A stretch of DNA of 64,000 nt from Mycobacterium botniense (GTDB lineage Bacteria; Actinomycetota; Actinomycetes; Mycobacteriales; Mycobacteriaceae). Position 1 is the stretch's first letter, and the number at the start of each line of letters is the position of its first letter. Shown one piece after another: positions 27,925 through 37,202 of the stretch. The stretch covers positions 992,001 through 1,056,000 of the forward strand of contig NZ_BLKW01000004.1 in NCBI RefSeq assembly GCF_010723305.1. Direction: 5' to 3'. The translations under genes and the position numbers were made by a program. The notes beneath the pieces are model-generated. The model made no database searches. It was not told the DNA's origin and saw only the letters and a program-made list of their open reading frames with translations.

Positions 27925-29655
27925 TCAGTTATCCGCAGCCCGAAGCACGGTAAACGAATGTCCGGGCAGCACCGTGTGTCCGGCGGTCACCGTCGGCTCG
28001 TCCCAGGCCAGCACCACCTCGCCGTGCACCGGCACCGCCACCGCCTCGGTGCCGAGGTTGCAGGCGATGGCCAGCCGGCCGCGGTGCACGACGATCCAGC
28101 GGTGCTGCTCGTCGTAGTCGATGCTGAGGTGATCCAGCCACGGGTCAGCCAGATCGGGTTCGCTGCGGCGCAATGCGATGAGATCCCGGTAGACACCGAG
28201 TAGCCGCGCGTGCTCGCCGGTGTCGGCCTCATCCCAGTTCAGCGTGGAGCGGTAAAACGTCTGGGGGTCTTGCGGGTCGGGAATCTCGTCCGCGTCCCAA
28301 CCGTGGTCGGCGAACTCCTTTTTGCGTCCCTCCGCGGTGGCGCGGGCCAGCTCGGGTTCGGGGTGTGAGCTGAAGAACTGGAACGGGCGCGTTGAGGCCC
28401 ATTCCTCACCCATGAAAAGCATTGCAGTGTAAGGAGATCCGAGCACCAAGGCGGCCTTGATCGCCAGCTGGCCAAAGGTCAGGTTCTGCGACGGGCGATC
28501 ACCGAGGGCGCGGTTGCCGACCTGGTCGTGGGTGCAGGTGTAGGCCAACAGCCGGGTGGCCGGTATCTCTGCGGTGTCCAGCGGCCGCCCGTGGCGGCGG
28601 CGGCGGAACGACGAATAGGTGCCGGCGTGGAAGAAGCCACGGCGCAACGTTTTCGCCAGTGTGGCCAGCGAGCCGAAGTCGGCATAGTAGCCCTGGCGTT
28701 CCCCGGAGACGGCAGCGTGGATGGCGTGGTGGATGTCGTCATTCCACTGCGCGGTCAGCCCGTAACCCCCCTTGTCGCGGGGAGTGATCAGCCGTGGGTC
28801 ATTGAGGTCGCTTTCGGCGATCAGCGACAGCGGGCGGCCGAGTTGCTGAGCGAGGGCCTCTGTCTCGCGTGCCAGTTCTTCCAGGATGTGGATCGCGGTG
28901 GTGTCCACCAAGGCGTGTACCGCGTCCAGCCGTAACCCGTCGGCGCGGAAATCCCGCATCCAGCGCAGCGCGCAGTCGATGATGTAGCGGCGCACCTCAT
29001 CGGAGTCGGGGCCGGCGATGTTGATACTTTCGCCCCACGGGTTGCTGCCCCGAGACAGATACGGTCCGTACCGCGGCAGATAATTGCCCGACGGGCCGAG
29101 ATGATTGAACACCGCGTCGATCAGCACCCCCAGTCCGCGGTCATGACACGAATCGACGAACCGGGCAAGCCCGTCGGGGCCGCCGTAGGGTTCATGCACC
29201 GCATACCACAGCACGCCGTCGTATCCCCAGCCGTGGGTCCCCGAAAACGCGTTCACGGGCATCAGTTCGACAAAGTCGATCCCGAGATCGACCAGGTAGT
29301 CCAGCTTTTCCACCGCGGAGTCGAAGGTGCCCTCAGGGGTGAAGGTGCCGATGTGCAGTTCGTAGATGACCCCGCCTTCGACCGACCGGCCATCCCAGTG
29401 CTCATCGGTCCGGGCCGTGGCGGCGGGTTCCCACAACTGTGAGCGCGCGTGTACGCCCTCGGGCTGGCGGGGTGAGCGCGGGTCGGGCAGCACCTGCGGG
29501 TCGTCGTCGAGCAGATAGCCGTAGCGGGCATCCGGCGCGGCCTCGACGGTGGCGCGCCACCATCCGTCATCGCCGCGGGTCATCGCATGTATCGTGCCCT
29601 CGACGTCGAGGCGTACCACCGCGGGTTTGGGTGCCCAGACCGCGAATTCACGCAT
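27925..29655 (-). CDS. treZ: Maltooligosyltrehalose trehalohydrolase
   Basis: Releases trehalose from the maltooligosyltrehalose made by TreY. It is a GH13 enzyme of 576 residues. An N-terminal carbohydrate-binding segment (FAVWAPKPAVVRLDVEG) precedes the barrel. Barrel motifs are DAVFNHLG near residue 195, the nucleophile Asp in LRLDAVHAL near 250 and the Glu in IAESDLND near 285. The tail includes TCTHDQVGNRA. It is the last gene of treXYZ; its ATG overlaps the treY stop by 8 bases. The pathway makes trehalose from glycogen-like glucan in the cytoplasm. Counterpart of Rv1562c. Confidence 0.95.
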   Translation of the reverse strand: MREFAVWAPKPAVVRLDVEGTIHAMTRGDDGWWRATVEAAPDARYGYLLDDDPQVLPDPRSPRQPEGVHARSQLWEPAATARTDEHWDGRSVEGGVIYELHIGTFTPEGTFDSAVEKLDYLVDLGIDFVELMPVNAFSGTHGWGYDGVLWYAVHEPYGGPDGLARFVDSCHDRGLGVLIDAVFNHLGPSGNYLPRYGPYLSRGSNPWGESINIAGPDSDEVRRYIIDCALRWMRDFRADGLRLDAVHALVDTTAIHILEELARETEALAQQLGRPLSLIAESDLNDPRLITPRDKGGYGLTAQWNDDIHHAIHAAVSGERQGYYADFGSLATLAKTLRRGFFHAGTYSSFRRRRHGRPLDTAEIPATRLLAYTCTHDQVGNRALGDRPSQNLTFGQLAIKAALVLGSPYTAMLFMGEEWASTRPFQFFSSHPEPELARATAEGRKKEFADHGWDADEIPDPQDPQTFYRSTLNWDEADTGEHARLLGVYRDLIALRRSEPDLADPWLDHLSIDYDEQHRWIVVHRGRLAIACNLGTEAVAVPVHGEVVLAWDEPTVTAGHTVLPGHSFTVLRAADN

Positions 29656-31945
29656 CGGCGCGCTCCAGCAACGTCACCGGCAACTCCGCGAACAGCGCGG
29701 CGGCCGGGGCAGTCCCGCTGAACACCGCGCCGGTGAGCGTGTCGGCCCACGATCCGTCGGGCAGGGGCAGTGCGGTGGCGCCCCAGCCGGAATTCCGCAG
29801 CCGGACCGTCCAGCGGGTGACGGCCACCAGCACATCGTCTCCGCGGCGGTACGCCACCACATGATCAGCGGCCGGCCCTTCGGCGAGCACCGGGTAATAG
29901 CCGCCGTGCAGGAAGGTATTCGGGCGAGCCCGGCGCAGCCGCAATGCCGCAGCCACAACACGGATCTTGGGGTGCCGGAAGGCTGCCAGCGCCGCACGGC
30001 GGGTCGCATAGTCCACCGGGCGCCGGTTGTCCGGGTCGACCAGGCTGTCGTCCCACAGTTCGGTGCCCTGGTAGACGTCGGGCACGCCGGGGCAGGTCAG
30101 CGCCAGCAGTTTCTGACCCAACGCGTCGTTTTCGGCATGCGGATTGAGCTCGCGGACAAGACCGGTCAGCTCGCGTGCCACCGGGCCGTCGAGTACAGCG
30201 TCCAGCCAGCGGTGCACGGCGTTTTCGAAATCGGGGTCCGGATCGGTCCAGGATGTGTGCGTAGCCGCTTCCCGCACCGCCTTGTGCGCGTACCCGTGCA
30301 GCCGCTCGCGCAGCTCGGCGGTGACTACGCCGTCCACCGGCCACACACCGAAAATGTTCTGCCACAGAAACAGCCCGGTGGCCGGGTCAGGGGAGGGCGC
30401 CAAAGCCTCCCCCCGCCTGACGAATTCGATCCACAACGAGGGAACCTGTGAAAGCACACCGATGCGGGCTCGTACGTCTTCACCGCGTTTGGTGTCATGG
30501 GTGGTCAGTGTGGTCATCGTGTGCGGCCACAGCCGGGCCCGGGCAGCGGCGCGGTGGTGGAATTCGGCGGCGCCGACCCCGAACCGCTGCGGGTCGCCCC
30601 CCACCTCGTTGAGCGACACCAGGCGGGGATCCCGGTAGAACAGGCAGTCCTCGACCGCCTTGGCAGTCACCGCACCGCACAGCTGCTGCAACCGGACCGA
30701 CGGCTCACCCCCGGCGGCCAGGGCAGCGGCGACGATTTGCAGCGGCGGCCCTAATTGCGGCGCCGCCGCTTGTGTTTCGGCTAATGCCGTGGGCAGGACG
30801 GCGCTCAGGCCGGGATAGTCGCAGCGGTAGACACCGATATGCGCCAGCAGCGCAGCCAGCGCCTCGGGCAGCTGCGGGTGATCGGCGCCCGCGGCGGCCG
30901 CGATACAGCGTCGCAGCCTGTGCAGTTCGCTGGCCAGGGTATCGGTGGTCACGCGGGTCTTCAGTTCACGCAGCAGCGCCGGCATGCCGGCGTGGTCGGC
31001 ACCCGCGGATTCGGCCAGCCTCGTCAGGGCCGGTGCGCCGGCGGGGTCGATGAAGACGCCGCCGACTTCGCGCAGCACGTCATAGCCGGTGGTGCCGGCG
31101 ACCGGCACGGTGGGCTCCAACGCCTCGTCGACGGCCAGGATCTTCTCGACCACGATCCAGGCGTTCGGCCCGAGCAGTGCGCGCAGCCAGGCCAGATACC
31201 CGCCCGGATTGGCCAGCCCGTCGGGGTGGTCGACCCGCACACCGTCGATAAGCCCTTCGGAAAACCAGCGAGCGATCTCGGCATGGGTGGCCTCGAACAC
31301 CGCACGCTCTTCCTGGCGTAGCCCGGCCAGGGAGGTGATCGAAAAAAACCGGCGATAGCCGCACAGCCCATGTCGCCAGCCCACCAGCCGGTAATGCTGG
31401 CGTTCGTGCACCTCCGGCCCTGAACCGTGCCCGGTGCCCGGGGCGATCGGCAAGATCAGCTCACCGAGCCGAAGCACGTCGCCGTCGACCGCAAGATTCG
31501 CCACATCCGCGTCGGAACCTAACAGCGGCAATAGGATTCGACCGTCACCGAGATCCCAGTCGATGTCGAAGAAGTTCGCGTAGCGAGACGACCGCCCATG
31601 GGTCAACACATCCCACCACCATGGGTTCTGCTCGGGTGCTCCCACCCCGAGGTGATTGGGAACGATGTCGACCACAAGGCCCATACCGCGTGCCCGCGCC
31701 GCCGCCGACAGGCGGGCCAGACCATCAGCGCCACCGAGTTCCGCAGCGACCGTTGTGGGGTCGGTGACGTCGTAGCCGTGCGTGGATCCGCGGACGGCGG
31801 TCATGACCGGGGACAGGTAGAGGTGGGTAATCCCCAGCGCGCCGAGGTAGTCCAGAAGACTCTCGGCGTCGGCGAGGGTGAACCCGAACCCGCTCGACTG
31901 CCCGCGCAGTTGCAACCGGTAGGTGGACAGCACCGGTAACGGCAT
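29648..31945 (-). CDS. treY: Maltooligosyltrehalose synthase
   Basis: Intramolecular transglycosylase that turns the reducing-end alpha-1,4 bond of a glucan into alpha,alpha-1,1. It is a GH13 enzyme of 765 residues. It begins LPVLSTYRLQLRGQSSGFGF, the family N-terminus, and has VDIVPNHLG near residue 90. GVRVDHPDGLANP near residue 235 carries the catalytic Asp, followed by IVVEKILAVDE with the Glu. TTHDTKRGEDVRARI near residue 485 is the TreY-specific block. It starts 3 bases after the treX stop and overlaps treZ by 8. Counterpart of Rv1563c. Confidence 0.95.
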   Translation of the reverse strand: MPLPVLSTYRLQLRGQSSGFGFTLADAESLLDYLGALGITHLYLSPVMTAVRGSTHGYDVTDPTTVAAELGGADGLARLSAAARARGMGLVVDIVPNHLGVGAPEQNPWWWDVLTHGRSSRYANFFDIDWDLGDGRILLPLLGSDADVANLAVDGDVLRLGELILPIAPGTGHGSGPEVHERQHYRLVGWRHGLCGYRRFFSITSLAGLRQEERAVFEATHAEIARWFSEGLIDGVRVDHPDGLANPGGYLAWLRALLGPNAWIVVEKILAVDEALEPTVPVAGTTGYDVLREVGGVFIDPAGAPALTRLAESAGADHAGMPALLRELKTRVTTDTLASELHRLRRCIAAAAGADHPQLPEALAALLAHIGVYRCDYPGLSAVLPTALAETQAAAPQLGPPLQIVAAALAAGGEPSVRLQQLCGAVTAKAVEDCLFYRDPRLVSLNEVGGDPQRFGVGAAEFHHRAAARARLWPHTMTTLTTHDTKRGEDVRARIGVLSQVPSLWIEFVRRGEALAPSPDPATGLFLWQNIFGVWPVDGVVTAELRERLHGYAHKAVREAATHTSWTDPDPDFENAVHRWLDAVLDGPVARELTGLVRELNPHAENDALGQKLLALTCPGVPDVYQGTELWDDSLVDPDNRRPVDYATRRAALAAFRHPKIRVVAAALRLRRARPNTFLHGGYYPVLAEGPAADHVVAYRRGDDVLVAVTRWTVRLRNSGWGATALPLPDGSWADTLTGAVFSGTAPAAALFAELPVTLLERADA

Positions 31946-31948
31946 ATA

Positions 31949-34120
31949 TCAGGCGGTCTTGCGTAGCACGAGCAGCGAGCGGGCCGGCAACGAGATTTTC
32001 TGCCCGGCTCCGACGACCAGCCCGCCGTCGCCGGTCGGGTGGGTGGTGTCCAATTCGGCCGTCCACTCCGCCGCGTAGCGGCTGTGCGGCGCGATGAACT
32101 CCACCACATCATCATGGGCGTTGAAACACAACAGGAACGAATCGTCGACTACCCGTTCTCCGCGTGCATCCGGCTCGGGGATGGCGTCCCCGTTGAGAAA
32201 GACGGCGATACTCTTGCCGAACTCCGTCCCCCAGTCCTCATGGGTCATCTCCCGGCCGCTCGGTGTCAGCCAGGCGATGTCACAGACCTGCTCTCTGCTG
32301 CGGATCGGTTCGCCTTCGAAGAACCGCCGCCGGCGGAAAACCGGATGATCCCGGCGCAACCGGGTCGCTTTGCGGGTGAACGTCAGCAGGTCGGCGTTCT
32401 TGTCTGCCAAAGACCAGTCCATCCAGGATAATTCAGAGTCCTGGCAGTAGACGTTGTTGTTGCCCTGCTGAGTGCGCCCCATCTCGTCGCCATGCGCGAT
32501 CATCGGGGTGCCCTGAGACAGCATCAGCGTAGCGAGGATGTTGCGCATCTGCCGGGCGCGCAGCGCGAGAATGTCCGGGTCGTCGGTGGGCCCTTCGACA
32601 CCGCAGTTCCATGAGCGGTTGTAGCTCTCCCCATCGCGGTTGTCCTCGCCGTTGGCTTCGTTGTGTTTCTCGTTGTAGGACACCAGGTCGTTGAGGGTGA
32701 AGCCGTCGTGGCAGGTGACGAAGTTGATGCTGGCGCTGGGACGCCGCCCGGTCGCCTCGTACAGGTCCGACGACCCGGTCAGCCGGGACGCGAACTCGCC
32801 CAGGGTTGCGGGTTCTCCCCGCCAGTAATCGCGCACGGTGTCGCGGTATTTCCCGTTCCATTCGGTCCACAAACCTGGAAAGTTGCCGACCTGGTAGCCG
32901 CCCTCGCCGACATCCCACGGCTCGGCGATCAACTTGACCTGGCTGACGATCGGGTCTTGTTGCACCAGGTCGAAAAACGCGCTCAGCCGGTCGACGTCGT
33001 GCAGTTCGCGGGCCAGGGTAGCGGCCAGGTCGAAACGGAACCCGTCGACGTGCATCTCGGTCACCCAATAGCGCAGCGAGTCCATGATCAGCTGCAGGGT
33101 GTGCGGGTGGCGGGCGTTGAGGCTGTTGCCGGTTCCGGTGAAATCCTTGTAGAACCGCGGGTCGTTGTCGTCGAGCCGGTAGTAGGCGGCGTTGTCGATA
33201 CCGCGGAAGTTGATCGTCGGCCCGAGGTGATTGCCTTCGGCGGTGTGGTTGTAGACCACGTCGAGGATGACCTCGATACCTTCTTCGTGGAAGGTCCGCA
33301 CCATGGTCTTGAATTCGGCGACGGCACCACCGGGTTGGCGCTGCGACGCGTATTGGTTGTGCGGGGCAAAGAACCCGAACGTGTTATACCCCCAGTAGTT
33401 TCGCAGTCCCATCTCCAGCAGTCGCTGGTCGTGCATGAACTGGTGCACCGGCATCAGCTCGATCGCGGTGACGTTCAGCGACTTGAGGTGGTCGATGATC
33501 GCCGGATGCGCCAACCCGGCATAGGTGCCGCGCAGCTCCTCAGGCACACCGGGATGGGTCTGGGTCATGCCCTTGACATGGGCCTCATAGATCACCGTTT
33601 CGTGGTACGGCGTTCGCGGTGCGCGGTCGGACTGCCAGTCGAAGTACGGGTTGATCACCACGCTGGTCATGGTGTGGCCCAGCGAGTCGATCATCGGCAG
33701 GGTATCGGAGTCGGGAGCCGCCATGTCGTAGGAGAACAGCGCCGGCCCGAAGTCGAAATCACCGTCGAAGGCTTTCCCGTACGGGTCCAGCAACAGCTTG
33801 CTGGGGTCGCAGCGGTGTCCGGCGGCCGGGTCGAACGGCCCGTGCACCCGGAACCCGTAGCGCTGACCCGGGTGGACACTCGGCAGGTAGGCATGCCACA
33901 CATAGCCGTCGACTTCGTCCAGGGCGATCCGCGACTCGGTGCCGTCCTCGTCGATCAGGCATAACTCGACGGACTCGGCGACCTCGGAAAACAGCGCGAA
34001 GTTGGTGCCACCGCCGTCGTAGGTGGCGCCGAGCGGATAGGCGTTGCCCGGCCACACGGTGGGCCGCGTGGGAGTGTCGCGCGCATAACCCGGTGCGGAA
34101 ACGGCTTTATTCGACGGCAT
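31949..34120 (-). CDS. treX: Glycogen debranching enzyme (isoamylase type)
   Basis: Hydrolyses alpha-1,6 branches of glycogen to supply linear glucans to TreY. It is a GlgX-type GH13 enzyme of 723 residues. The N-terminal CBM48 segment reads YPLGATYDGGGTNFALFSEV. Barrel motifs are DVVYNHTAEG near residue 280, the nucleophile in GFRFDLAATL near 350 and the Glu in LIAEPWDVG near 385. VTCHDGFTLNDLVSYN follows near residue 460. It is the first gene of the operon. A TAAGGT -10 lies 7 bases before the ATG, although the same AAGG could act as a ribosome site. Counterpart of Rv1564c. Confidence 0.95.
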   Translation of the reverse strand: MPSNKAVSAPGYARDTPTRPTVWPGNAYPLGATYDGGGTNFALFSEVAESVELCLIDEDGTESRIALDEVDGYVWHAYLPSVHPGQRYGFRVHGPFDPAAGHRCDPSKLLLDPYGKAFDGDFDFGPALFSYDMAAPDSDTLPMIDSLGHTMTSVVINPYFDWQSDRAPRTPYHETVIYEAHVKGMTQTHPGVPEELRGTYAGLAHPAIIDHLKSLNVTAIELMPVHQFMHDQRLLEMGLRNYWGYNTFGFFAPHNQYASQRQPGGAVAEFKTMVRTFHEEGIEVILDVVYNHTAEGNHLGPTINFRGIDNAAYYRLDDNDPRFYKDFTGTGNSLNARHPHTLQLIMDSLRYWVTEMHVDGFRFDLAATLARELHDVDRLSAFFDLVQQDPIVSQVKLIAEPWDVGEGGYQVGNFPGLWTEWNGKYRDTVRDYWRGEPATLGEFASRLTGSSDLYEATGRRPSASINFVTCHDGFTLNDLVSYNEKHNEANGEDNRDGESYNRSWNCGVEGPTDDPDILALRARQMRNILATLMLSQGTPMIAHGDEMGRTQQGNNNVYCQDSELSWMDWSLADKNADLLTFTRKATRLRRDHPVFRRRRFFEGEPIRSREQVCDIAWLTPSGREMTHEDWGTEFGKSIAVFLNGDAIPEPDARGERVVDDSFLLCFNAHDDVVEFIAPHSRYAAEWTAELDTTHPTGDGGLVVGAGQKISLPARSLLVLRKTA

Positions 34121-34127
34121 TAGTGTG

Positions 34128-34133
34128 ACCTTA
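34128..34133 (-). promoter_or_regulatory. Possible -10 element of the treXYZ operon
   Basis: TAAGGT on the minus strand ends 7 bases before the treX ATG, compatible with a leaderless start. AAGG in the same place could instead be a ribosome site for a transcript that begins further upstream, so the call is weak. Confidence 0.35.
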
Positions 34134-34144
34134 TCCGCATCCGG

Positions 34145-36304
34145 TCACCACCAGCCGGTGGCCGCGCCGATCTGACGGCCCAACTCGCCGGCCATGGTGC
34201 GCATGTAGGTGGCGGAGATGTGATGAGCATCGTGATAGATCAGCACGTTTCCTTCGACTGCGCGGCAAATGTCTGCGCGACAGATCGCGTCACTCATGTC
34301 GAGGGGTTTGAGCAACGGGAACTGGTCGACGAAGTCCAGGGTGGGATTGCGCTCAGAGAGCACCTCGGAGCGTTTGATCCCGCATGAGGAGGCGTTACCG
34401 CCTTTGGCCAGGCAGTCCGCGGGCTCGAACGGTTTGCCGTCTTTGACCAGCCACGGCGTGTCCCGCATGGCCAGGACCGGAATGTTGTTGTCGGAGAACG
34501 CCTGCCAGATCCCGATGTAGGTTCCCGGCATCACATCGCCGGGTTTGATGTTCCAGGGCCGAGTGGAGGTGGTGAACACGTAGTCGGGGCGATCGGCGAT
34601 GAGTTTGGCCATCGTCTTTTGCACCCAGTCATGGCACTGGGGATAGGCGGCGTTATTGCCCATGATCAGCGGAACTTCCTCGGTGGACAACGGGCAGCCC
34701 ATCTTGAGGTAGGTCACCACTTTGAAGTGGTGCATGCGGCCCAGCAGGTCCAGTGCGGTCAGCCAGTGTTCGGCGTGCGACCCGCCGGCCAGCGCGATGG
34801 TGCGCCGCGCGTCGTGATCGCCGTAGGTGCAGTTGATCAACGCGGTATTGGTGAAGTCGCTGATGCATCCGTCTCGGGTCGACGGCGGGACATCGCGTTT
34901 GGCTTCCAGCACGGTGGGCCGCATCCGCAGCTTGGGCACCCGCACCGGGGTGACCAAAGCGCGCGCGCCGGGGTAGTCGCGAGAGCTGAGCCCGCTGAGT
35001 TCCTTGCCGCTGGCGCGCTGAACGGTGACGTGCTGACGCCAGGTGAACGACGTGGCGGTCAGGGTCACACCCAGCAGCGCCACCACTGACCCCAACACCA
35101 TCGTGGGCCGGCGCAGGCGCCGTCGCCAGGGTATCGTCGGCTCCGGCCGGCCGGCGGTGTGCGGTCCGCGGTACCGCAGCGGATCTTCCACGTGCCGCAG
35201 GGTGAGATAGGCCAGTACCCCGGAGAGCAGCAGGATGGCCGCGCCCTCGACGACGTTGGCGTGGCGGTGGCCGGTGTAGGACAGCCAGAAGATCAGCAGC
35301 GGCCAGTGCCACAGATACAGCGAGTAGGCCATCGCACCCAGTGTCACCAGCGGTGCGGTCGCCAGCAGCCGGTTGGGCAGCGGCATCCGGTCGCGGGTGC
35401 CGGGATGTGCGTGCCGGTTGGCTGCGGCGAGGATCATCAGCACGGTGGCCCCCACGGGCACCAGCGCCCACGGCCCGGGGAACTGTCTGACCCCGTCGAT
35501 GAGCGCGCCGCAGGACAAGATCGCCGCCAGTGCCACGCTCGCCGTCACTGTGCGCAGCCACATCGGCCAGCGGATGTAGGGCACCAGCGCACCCACCAGC
35601 GCTCCCACGAGCAACTCCCAGGCCCGCGCGAAGCTGTTGTAGTAGGCGGTCGCCTGGTTGGCCTGGTGCGCACAGATCGCGTACCCGAACGATGCCACGG
35701 TCAAAGCGCTGAGCAGAACCACGAAAAAGATCCGCAGCCGACTGCCCAGCCGCCGTCGCACCAGAGAGGCGGACCCGAAAATCAGTGCCAGAAAAGCAAT
35801 GTAGAACTGGCCCTGCACCGACATCGACCAGATGTGCTGCAGCGGGCTGACCGCTTCCCCGGCGCGCAGATAGTCGGCGACCGTGCTGGCCAGCTCCCAG
35901 TTCTGGTAGTAGCCCAGGCTGGCCAGACTCTGGTCAGCGAAGGTCTCCCAACGGGTTTGCGGTTGGATCAGGATGGTCAGCAGAGCGCAGCTGGCCAGCA
36001 CCACGACCAGGGCCGGCAGCAACCGGCGGACCAACCGGACCACCTCCGGCAGCGGCGCCAGCGACGAGTCGGGACTAAGTGTCGCGCGCAGGATCTTGCC
36101 GCCGAAGAAGAAACCCGAGAGCGCCAAAAACACGTCCACGCCGCCGGAAACACGGCCGAACCAGACGTGAAACATCGCCACGAGCGCGATCGCGACACCG
36201 CGCAGGCCGTCAAGATCGTGACGATAAAAACCCGTCTTCCGGCTCCCCGTCGCGGCCTGCTCCACAGTGGCCGCCGGTGGACTGGTCGGGGACAGGGTCA
36301 GCAT
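34145..36304 (-). CDS. OafA-type acyltransferase with SGNH domain, integral membrane
   Basis: A 719-residue membrane protein. The N-terminal acyltransferase-3 domain (about residues 25-400, some ten membrane segments) begins YRHDLDGLRGVAIALVAMFH, whose His-Asp and Arg are the family signature. The C-terminal periplasmic SGNH-like domain (about 450-719) has the block I Ser in ALAGGSHAEHW and the late HDAHHISATYM His motif. Such enzymes O-acylate cell-envelope glycans or glycolipids. Next to treXYZ a trehalose lipid or polysaccharide acceptor is conceivable but unproven. A TACATT -10 lies 8 bases before the ATG. Counterpart of Rv1565c. Confidence 0.92.
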   Translation of the reverse strand: MLTLSPTSPPAATVEQAATGSRKTGFYRHDLDGLRGVAIALVAMFHVWFGRVSGGVDVFLALSGFFFGGKILRATLSPDSSLAPLPEVVRLVRRLLPALVVVLASCALLTILIQPQTRWETFADQSLASLGYYQNWELASTVADYLRAGEAVSPLQHIWSMSVQGQFYIAFLALIFGSASLVRRRLGSRLRIFFVVLLSALTVASFGYAICAHQANQATAYYNSFARAWELLVGALVGALVPYIRWPMWLRTVTASVALAAILSCGALIDGVRQFPGPWALVPVGATVLMILAAANRHAHPGTRDRMPLPNRLLATAPLVTLGAMAYSLYLWHWPLLIFWLSYTGHRHANVVEGAAILLLSGVLAYLTLRHVEDPLRYRGPHTAGRPEPTIPWRRRLRRPTMVLGSVVALLGVTLTATSFTWRQHVTVQRASGKELSGLSSRDYPGARALVTPVRVPKLRMRPTVLEAKRDVPPSTRDGCISDFTNTALINCTYGDHDARRTIALAGGSHAEHWLTALDLLGRMHHFKVVTYLKMGCPLSTEEVPLIMGNNAAYPQCHDWVQKTMAKLIADRPDYVFTTSTRPWNIKPGDVMPGTYIGIWQAFSDNNIPVLAMRDTPWLVKDGKPFEPADCLAKGGNASSCGIKRSEVLSERNPTLDFVDQFPLLKPLDMSDAICRADICRAVEGNVLIYHDAHHISATYMRTMAGELGRQIGAATGWW

Positions 36305-36312
36305 CGACAGAC

Positions 36313-36318
36313 AATGTA
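36313..36318 (-). promoter_or_regulatory. -10 element of the acyltransferase gene
   Basis: TACATT on the minus strand is followed by GTCTGTCG and the ATG at 36304. The transcript would begin 1-2 bases before the start codon and lacks a ribosome site. Confidence 0.45.
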
Positions 36319-36384
36319 CCCAACCCGGCGCGGGTCACCGGAGCCGCTGGCCGCCTACCAGCCGGTGCGGCTCGCCGCCTCCGG

Positions 36385-36882
36385 TCACGACTCGAGGATT
36401 CGGCTCAGGTAGGGCGTCATGCCCGCGGTGCGTGCCGCTGAGACCATGACCGCGGGTTCGGTGGCTTCGATCATCTGCCCGTTTCCCAGATACAGCGCGA
36501 CACTTTGGCTGCCGCCGGGGCCGTAGAAGATCAGATCCCCGCGGCGCGCCTGCGCGGGCAGCACCTTGCGACCGACCTTGTACTGTTCGCCCGACGACCG
36601 CGGCAGCTTGATTCCCACGCCGGCAAATGCGTACTGAATCAGGCCCGACGCGTCGAATCCGACGGTGGTGACGCCCGGGCCGATACCGCGAGTGGGGCCG
36701 AAGGCGTTGCCGCCGCCATAGGAGTACGGCACGCCCCGCTGGGACAGTGCACGCGCGATCACATAGTCGACGGCTTGCTGGTAACCAGCCGGCCAGTAGG
36801 TGGTGTCGGCAGTCGCCGGGGCCGGCCCGGCCACCAGTAACAACGCGATCAGGCCAGCTGCGACCGCGTAAATGCGCCTCAT
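36385..36882 (-). CDS. ripD: RipD-like secreted NlpC/P60 protein without catalytic Cys
   Basis: A 165-residue secreted protein. MRRIYAVAAGLIALLLVAGP with ATAD is a clear signal peptide cleaved near residue 26. The NlpC/P60 fold follows, with the stretch GFDASGLIQYAF where active endopeptidases have DCSG. The later QSVALYLGNGQMIEA has Ser where they have the catalytic His. Both changes match the M. tuberculosis RipD (Rv1566c), described as a peptidoglycan binder without hydrolase activity. The ATG at 36882 has GGAG 6 bases upstream and gives a proper signal peptide. It is probably a cell-wall scaffold or regulator. Confidence 0.9.
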   Translation of the reverse strand: MRRIYAVAAGLIALLLVAGPAPATADTTYWPAGYQQAVDYVIARALSQRGVPYSYGGGNAFGPTRGIGPGVTTVGFDASGLIQYAFAGVGIKLPRSSGEQYKVGRKVLPAQARRGDLIFYGPGGSQSVALYLGNGQMIEATEPAVMVSAARTAGMTPYLSRILES

Positions 36883-36975
36883 TCGAACTCCATCCTCCAA
36901 TTCACGTCTGCCACTACAGTCACTTTGGCAACACAGAGCTGGATTTGCTAGCAACGCGGGAGTCGGGCGGCGATT

Positions 36976-37008
36976 AGTTGTCGATTAGTTCTCGATCAGT
37001 TGTCGGTT
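36976..37008. repeat. Three imperfect 11-bp direct repeats
   Basis: AGTTGTCGATT, AGTTCTCGATC and AGTTGTCGGTT follow each other without gaps in the intergenic region between ripD and bioA. The 11-bp period is about one helical turn, so the three copies face the same side of the DNA. A protein-binding array is possible. No known biotin-repressor palindrome is evident in this 320-base gap (36883-37202). Confidence 0.55.
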
Positions 37009-37202
37009 GGGTGTGGAACCGTGACGCAAAGGTGACCGGGGCCAAAACCCAAGCCGCAAGGCCCACGCGTGATTTCCTCGTCACGCGCGGTGACCGGCAT
37101 GCGGGTGGGTGAGCGCCTGGCACGCTGGAGCCCACCGTGGGTGCAGAGCCGGCGAGCGTCACGGCCGGGCCGATGAGACCGGCTGCATTACGCTCAAACT
37201 CC

